Positions 58,630 to 64,000 of a stretch of 64,000 nt of DNA are shown here, piece by piece (position 1 is the stretch's first letter; each line of letters opens with the position of its first letter). Both the position numbers and the translations under genes were made by a program. The stretch covers positions 1 to 64,000 of the forward strand of contig JBAIAA010000241.1 in NCBI GenBank assembly GCA_037893245.1, read 5' to 3'. This DNA comes from Crossaster papposus. Its lineage: Eukaryota; Echinodermata; Asteroidea; Velatida; Solasteridae. The notes under the pieces were generated by a model. The model saw only the letters and a list, made by a program, of their open reading frames with translations, had not been told where the DNA came from and ran no database searches.

Positions 58630-60070
58630 TTATTGTCGGAACCACAAATTTGAGACAAAAGGACAATTGTTTATTAAAATTATTTATGGAATTTCGTGTG
58701 ATTTTCATAATACGAGTCGATTTTTCACCAGAAATATGGTAAAATACCGATAAAAATGGTTATGAATGACCAATATTGTTACAAAAAATTGCATATGATA
58801 TCGTGAAACCAATATATTTTTGCTCTGCAGATTGAACAAAAATCTGTAATATTTAACACAGACAAACGTCAAAATTTTAAAAGAAATTGAAGTTTCTGTT
58901 ATTTGGCCTACAAAAAGGCAAAATTTCCCATAATATCAGTTGTAAATAACCAATCAATACAAAATTTGGACTGAGTGAGCAGATTCTCGATTCTTGTCGG
59001 TACCACACATTTGAGACAAAAGGAAAATTGTTTATTACAATTATTTATGGAATTTCGTGTGATTTTCATAATAGGAGTCGATTTTTCACCAGAAATATGG
59101 TAAAATACCGATAAAAATGGTTATGAATGACCAATATTGTTACAAAAAATTGCATATGATATCGTGAAACCAATATATTTTTGCTCTGCAGATTTAACAA
59201 AAATCTGTAATATTTAACATAGACAAACGTCAAAATTTGTTAAAACTTTGAAGTTTCTGTTATTTGGCCTACAAAAGGCAAAATTTCTCATAATATCAGT
59301 TGTAAATGACCAATCAATACAACATTTGGACTGAGTGAGCAGATTCTCGATTCTTGTCGGTACCACAAATTTCAGACAAAAGGGAAATTGATTATTAAAA
59401 TTATTTAAGGAATTTTGTTTGATTTTTATAATACGAGTCGATTTTTCACCAGAAATATGGTAAAAATACCGATAAAATGGTTATGAATGACCAATATTGT
59501 TACAAAAAATTGCATATGATATCGTGAAACCAATATATTTTTGCTCTGCAGATTTAACAAAAATCTGTAATATTTAACACAGACAAACGTCAAAATTTGT
59601 TAAAAATTTGAAGTTTCTGTTATTTGGCCTACAAAAGGCAAAATTTCTCATAATATCAGTTGTAAATGACCAATCAATACAAAATTTGGACTGAGTGAGC
59701 AGATTCTCGATTCGTGTCGGTACCACAAATTTCAGACAAAAGGGAAATTGTTTATTAAAATTATTTAAGGAATTTTGTTTGATTTTCATAATACGAGTCG
59801 ATTTTTCACCAGAAATATGGTTAAATACCGATAAAATGGTTATGAATGACCAATATTGTTACAAAAATGTGCATATGATATCGTGAAACCAATATATTTT
59901 TGCTCTGCAGATTTAACAAAAATCTGTAATATTTAACACAGACAAACGTCAAAATTTTATACAAAAATTGAAGTTTCTGTTATTTGGCCTACAAAAGGCA
60001 AAATTTCCCATAATATCAGTTATAAATGACCAATCAATACAAAATTTGGACTGAGTGAGCAGATTCTCGA
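58630..60070. repeat. 360-bp satellite, block 10
   Basis: Four monomers, the same as block 9 apart from rare substitutions. Confidence 0.92.
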
Positions 60071-60113
60071 CATACAACCCCCCAAATCCACCCATTCCTG
60101 ATAATTCAAAAAA

Positions 60114-60593
60114 TTACCAATGGTGTATACTACCTGTAATGTCGGCTTTCGCTAACCAAGCCGATTCCCCTACGGTCATAACCAAATCCACAGCCTCGTC
60201 AAACGAGGCATAGTGCACTACACAATGTTCCCTGTCAATAAATTCATTGTTTGAGTTACCGGCAGGGTAAGACAGGTGATGAATGAGTCGAAAGGTATTA
60301 GGCATACTCTTGGGGACCAGACCTATGGGGGAACATTGTAGATTAGAAAAGGGGCGATTTTGACAGGGGCCTGCAATCCTGCCTAAACTGATTTCCTTGG
60401 CAAGTTTTTCTTTGACCACAATTGGGCGTTCTGACGCCGTAGCTAAACAATTTGAATCACGGGGCATACGGGGACCTTCCTAACCCAACGAAAAATCATA
60501 TTTAAAGCCATTACTTAATATGCGACAATCATGTACAATTGGGTATTTTGTCAGCCAGTTATCTGACACTGTTTGGTTAATGGGCGTGGGGGT
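60114..60593 (-). pseudogene. Family B reverse transcriptase, N-terminal part, copy 3
   Basis: Same as 52748-53227, including the in-frame TAG. Confidence 0.8.
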
Positions 60594-60719
60594 AACAAAC
60601 GTTGTGTTTGGTTTGCTCAAATCGAGTCATGGACGAGGGTTGACTGGTGCAGTATGGGCAGTGTTGGAATTACCCGCAGAATTGGTATGCGGTGTACTAA
60701 AATTCCCCCTTTTACTGCA

Positions 60720-60966
60720 TTAATTAAAGCAATGGCTGGTCACGCGGTCGGTTTTGGACGCCGGGGGCCACCCTTGTGTGTTACCTAACCGATTGCCCGA
60801 TTGGTTAGTGGTTACCGGGACCGCAGCAACCGTCACCCCCTGAGTCATATCAATTTCCCCCATGAACGGGTCAATCTCCATCTTTGACCGAAACTGCTCG
60901 TCATATGTTCGCCACCCTAAACCGGGAAACTGTGCTGACGCCATACGAATAATTTCACAGTACTTT
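60720..60966 (-). pseudogene. Family B gag, C-terminal part, copy 3
   Basis: Counterpart of 53354-53600. Confidence 0.65.
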
Positions 60967-61131
60967 ATTCTTTAATACTGTGCATATCTCTGGGTGTGTT
61001 GGTCAAGATAAATTGACATAAATGTGTGAAAGGCAGATTGCCGTATAGAGAAGGATTCGATGCGCCGTCGCGATGGGCCAGGTGTCCTAAGGACCAGGTT
61101 GCCCCCTTTTATCCCGAAGGTTAAATTAGAC

Positions 61132-61766
61132 TGATCTGACCGCGAAAGTACGGCATGCGCTGTGTCGTTATAAAGTGGGGCCTAATCTATGTACTCCCCT
61201 GACCGAATGTTGTCTTGGATTCCGAGACATAAAAACTAACGCTACACACGACTTTCCTATTTGAAATAATGGTACTGGGCGGACATCTGCCCTTAAATGA
61301 ATTGCACTGATTGGAATGGCAGTATGAGAATCATTAACATTGTACTCACCCCCACCCCTATATTCCGCTAATACTAGGACCCGCGAACGGATCAGTGTTA
61401 TTGTTCAAGTTGTTGTCATGGTGCAGCAGTTCATTTTTGTTTTGAAAGGAGGATGCACATCCACGACGGAGGTTGACGGCTGGGTCTCTGGGTGTAGAAC
61501 ATCCGGATCTGAGACCGAGCTTGGGTTTCCTTGGCGCCGACCGCTGCCACGATGGGTTGGCGGCCTAGGCTCCTGGTGCTGGGCAGGCCACAGCTGCCCC
61601 GCTTCCGCTGCCTCTCGCAGACTGCTCCTGGTGTAGGGCAGGCACAGCTGCCCCGCGTCCACTCCCTCTCACAGGCGGCTCCTGTGCGACCGGGTCGGCG
61701 GCTAGCTACGGCGTTCTTTCGGTACGGAATGTCCGAAGAGGTGGCCAGCAAATCTTCCACTTCTAG
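61132..61766 (-). pseudogene. Family B gag, N-terminal part, copy 3
   Basis: Counterpart of 53766-54400. Confidence 0.7.
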
Positions 61767-62312
61767 CTAAACGGTTAGACGTATACGAGGAATTGTCCGA
61801 TTATCGACAAGTGTTTCGTCCACAAGTGGTTTCGTCCGGTCGGTCCATGGTTGGACGAACGGAGAGTTGTCCGGTGGACAGGGCTTCGAAGCGTCGGAGG
61901 AGTTGGAAGTGCAGATGATAACAAAAAGTTTAAGAAGTTTTGGTCAACAATTTTTTCTGAGTTGCTGATAGCTGCAACCAAATTGGCGGCCCGAATGCCT
62001 CGTGTTCTGGGTTAAATACCCAAATTCTTCGGACTGTCTTTTCTTCTCATTGGTCAAGGTAGGATATATTCAGTTCTCCATTGGTCAATCTTACCTATAA
62101 TTTGCATATCTCCCAGATATAACCTTATATGGTAAGGAATTTATTTTGTTTTTCCTTTCTTCTTGAGCAACCTTCTAAACGACCAAGCTATTATTGCTGG
62201 TCGTGCAATTTTTTAGAACGACCTTAGAAACGTTTTGCCTACGACGCCAAAAAGAGTTTAGGCTTTATGTGCCCCAAGTATAACGTATTTTATCTTTTAT
62301 GGATAAAATTAA

Positions 62313-64000
62313 TTATTGTCGGAACCACAAATTTGAGACAAAAGGACAATTGTTTATTAAAATTATTTATGGAATTTCGTGTGATTTTCATAATACGAGT
62401 CGATTTTTCACCAGAAATATGGTAAAATACCGATAAAAATGGTTATGAATGACCAATATTGTTACAAAAAATTGCATATGATATCGTGAAACCAATATAT
62501 TTTTGCTCTGCAGATTGAACAAAAATCTGTAATATTTAACACAGACAAACGTCAAAATTTTAAAAGAAATTGAAGTTTCTGTTATTTGGCCTACAAAAAG
62601 GCAAAATTTCCCATATAATAATATCAGTTGTAAATAACCAATCAATACAAAATTTGGACTGAGTGAGCAGATTCTCGATTCTTGTCGGTACCACAAATTT
62701 GAGACAAAAGGAAAATTGTTTATTACAATTATTTATGGAATTTCGTGTGATTTTCATAATAGGAGTCGATTTTTCACCAGAAATATGGTAAAATACCGAT
62801 AAAAATGGTTATGAATGACCAATATTGTTACAAAAAATTGCATATGATATCGTGAAACCAATATATTTTTGCTCTGCAGATTGAACAAAAATCTGTAATA
62901 TTTAACACAGACAAACGTCAAAATTTTAAAAAAAAATTGAAGTTTCTGTTATTTGGCCTACAAAAAGTCAAAATTTCCCATAATATCAGTTGTAAATGAC
63001 CAATCAATACAAAATTTGGACTGAGTGAGCAGATTCTCGATTCTTATCGGTACCACATATTTGAGACAAAAGGGAAATTGTTTATTAAAATTATTTAAGG
63101 AATTTCGTGTAATTTTCATAATACGAGTCGATTTTTCACCAGAAATATGGTAAAATATCGATAAAATGGTTATGAATGACCAATATTGTGACAAAAATTT
63201 GCATAATGATATCGTGAAACCAATATATATTTGCTCTGCAGATTTAACAACAATCCGTAAAATTTAACACAGACAAACGTCACAATTTGTAAAAAAATTG
63301 AAGTTTCTGTTATTTGGCCTACAAAAAGGCAAAATTTTTCATAATATCAGTTGTAAATAACCAATCAATACAAAATTTGGACTGAGTGAGCAGATTCTCG
63401 ATTCTTGTCGGTACCACAAATTTAAGACAAAAGGGAAATTGTTTATCAAAATTATTTAAGGATTTTTGTTTGATTTTCATAATACGAGTCGATTTTTCAC
63501 CAGAAATATGGTGAAATACCGATAAAATAGTTATGAATGACCAATATTGTTACAAAAATTTGCATATGATATCGTGAAACCAATCTATTTATGGAATTTC
63601 GTGTGATTTTCATAATACGAGTCTATTTTTCACCAGAAATATGGTAAAATATCGATAAAATGGTTATGAATGACCAATATTGTGACAAAAATTTGCATAA
63701 TGATATCGTGAAACCAATATATATTTGCTCTGCAGATTTAACAACAATCCGTAAAATTTAACACAGACAAACGTCACAATTTGTAAAAAAATTGAAGTTT
63801 CTGTTATTTGGCCTACAAAAAGGCAAAATTTTTCATAATATCAGTTGTAAATAACCAATCAATACAAAATTTGGACTGAGTGAGCAGATTCTCGATTCTT
63901 GTCGGTACCACAAATTTAAGACAAAAGGGAAATTGTTTATCAAAATTATTTAAGGATTTTTGTTTGATTTTCATAATACGAGTCGATTTTTCACCAGAAA
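62313..64000. repeat. 360-bp satellite, block 11
   Basis: Diverged monomers running to the window edge. A segment near 63225 (ccaatatatatttgctctg, caacaatccgtaaaattt) is repeated about 490 bases later (63715) after a shortened monomer joined at accaatctatttatgg (about 63590). No gene seen. Confidence 0.92.

Larger units (their letters stand above)
60071..62312 (-). mobile_element. Family B element, triplicated copy 3
   Basis: Counterpart of 52705-54946. RT remnant 60114-60593, gag C-part 60720-60966, gag N-part 61132-61766. The T run carries one G (61438). Confidence 0.85.
51800..62850. repeat. Three tandem copies of a 3,683-bp unit
   Basis: Equivalent points fall at exactly 3,683-bp steps: RT fragments at 52748, 56431 and 60114; left element edges at 52705, 56388 and 60071. 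Each unit is about 1.44 kb satellite plus 2.24 kb family B element. Differences are very few, e.g. one Glu/Lys codon in gag and one T-to-G in a T run at 61438. The ends are approximate. Confidence 0.92.

Noticed and set aside
1..64000. Identification of the satellite as centromeric
   Set aside because: Monomer organisation alone does not show it, and no CENP-B-box-like motif was found.

Overview
This is intergenic eukaryotic DNA, almost certainly from an animal and plausibly a marine invertebrate. That placement is inferred from the DIRS/Ngaro-type tyrosine-recombinase retroelements with an SGNH-hydrolase remnant and from the AT-rich satellite; nothing here fixes the species. I see no host gene, tRNA, rRNA, bacterial operon or CRISPR array. 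The only long, intact reading frames are the gag and reverse transcriptase/RNase H genes of one retroelement on the minus strand (42484-45253).

Roughly 28 kb is a satellite with a monomer of about 360 bp. Two monomer variants alternate in places to give a 720-bp dimeric higher-order repeat, clearest at 35.2-37.2 kb. The array is invaded by three families of DIRS-like elements, all transcribed on the minus strand. Family A: gag-RT element 41370-45671; gag fragments 2709-3943 and 17938-22570; tandem pairs 7429-13071 and 26053-31696. Family B: tandem pair 38240-40918 and three copies at 52705-54946, 56388-58629 and 60071-62312. Family C: one decayed element, 46454-51511, with gag, RT, recombinase and SGNH remnants and minisatellite blocks. 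A 3.4-kb DNA transposon with 26-bp inverted ends (18131-21525) interrupts one gag fragment and carries a possible captured exon.

Two recent large duplications shape the window. About 15 kb (224-15017) is repeated at 15453-33642, and only the second copy carries the DNA transposon, so the transposon came later. A 3,683-bp unit (satellite plus family B element) is repeated three times between about 51.8 and 62.8 kb.

The most interesting signal is in the element ends. Removing element A, element C or the 7429-13071 pair restores the satellite exactly, with no target-site duplication. All three families share the same end design: a short arm at the 3' end, its inverted copy about 30 bp inside the 5' end, and between that copy and the end an imperfect or perfect palindrome with a 6-7 bp spacer. 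This is what a tyrosine-recombinase crossover site would look like. Two head-to-tail pairs share such a junction. Families A and C also share a gag-stop/RT-start arrangement (stop, one T, ATG) that suggests coupled translation.
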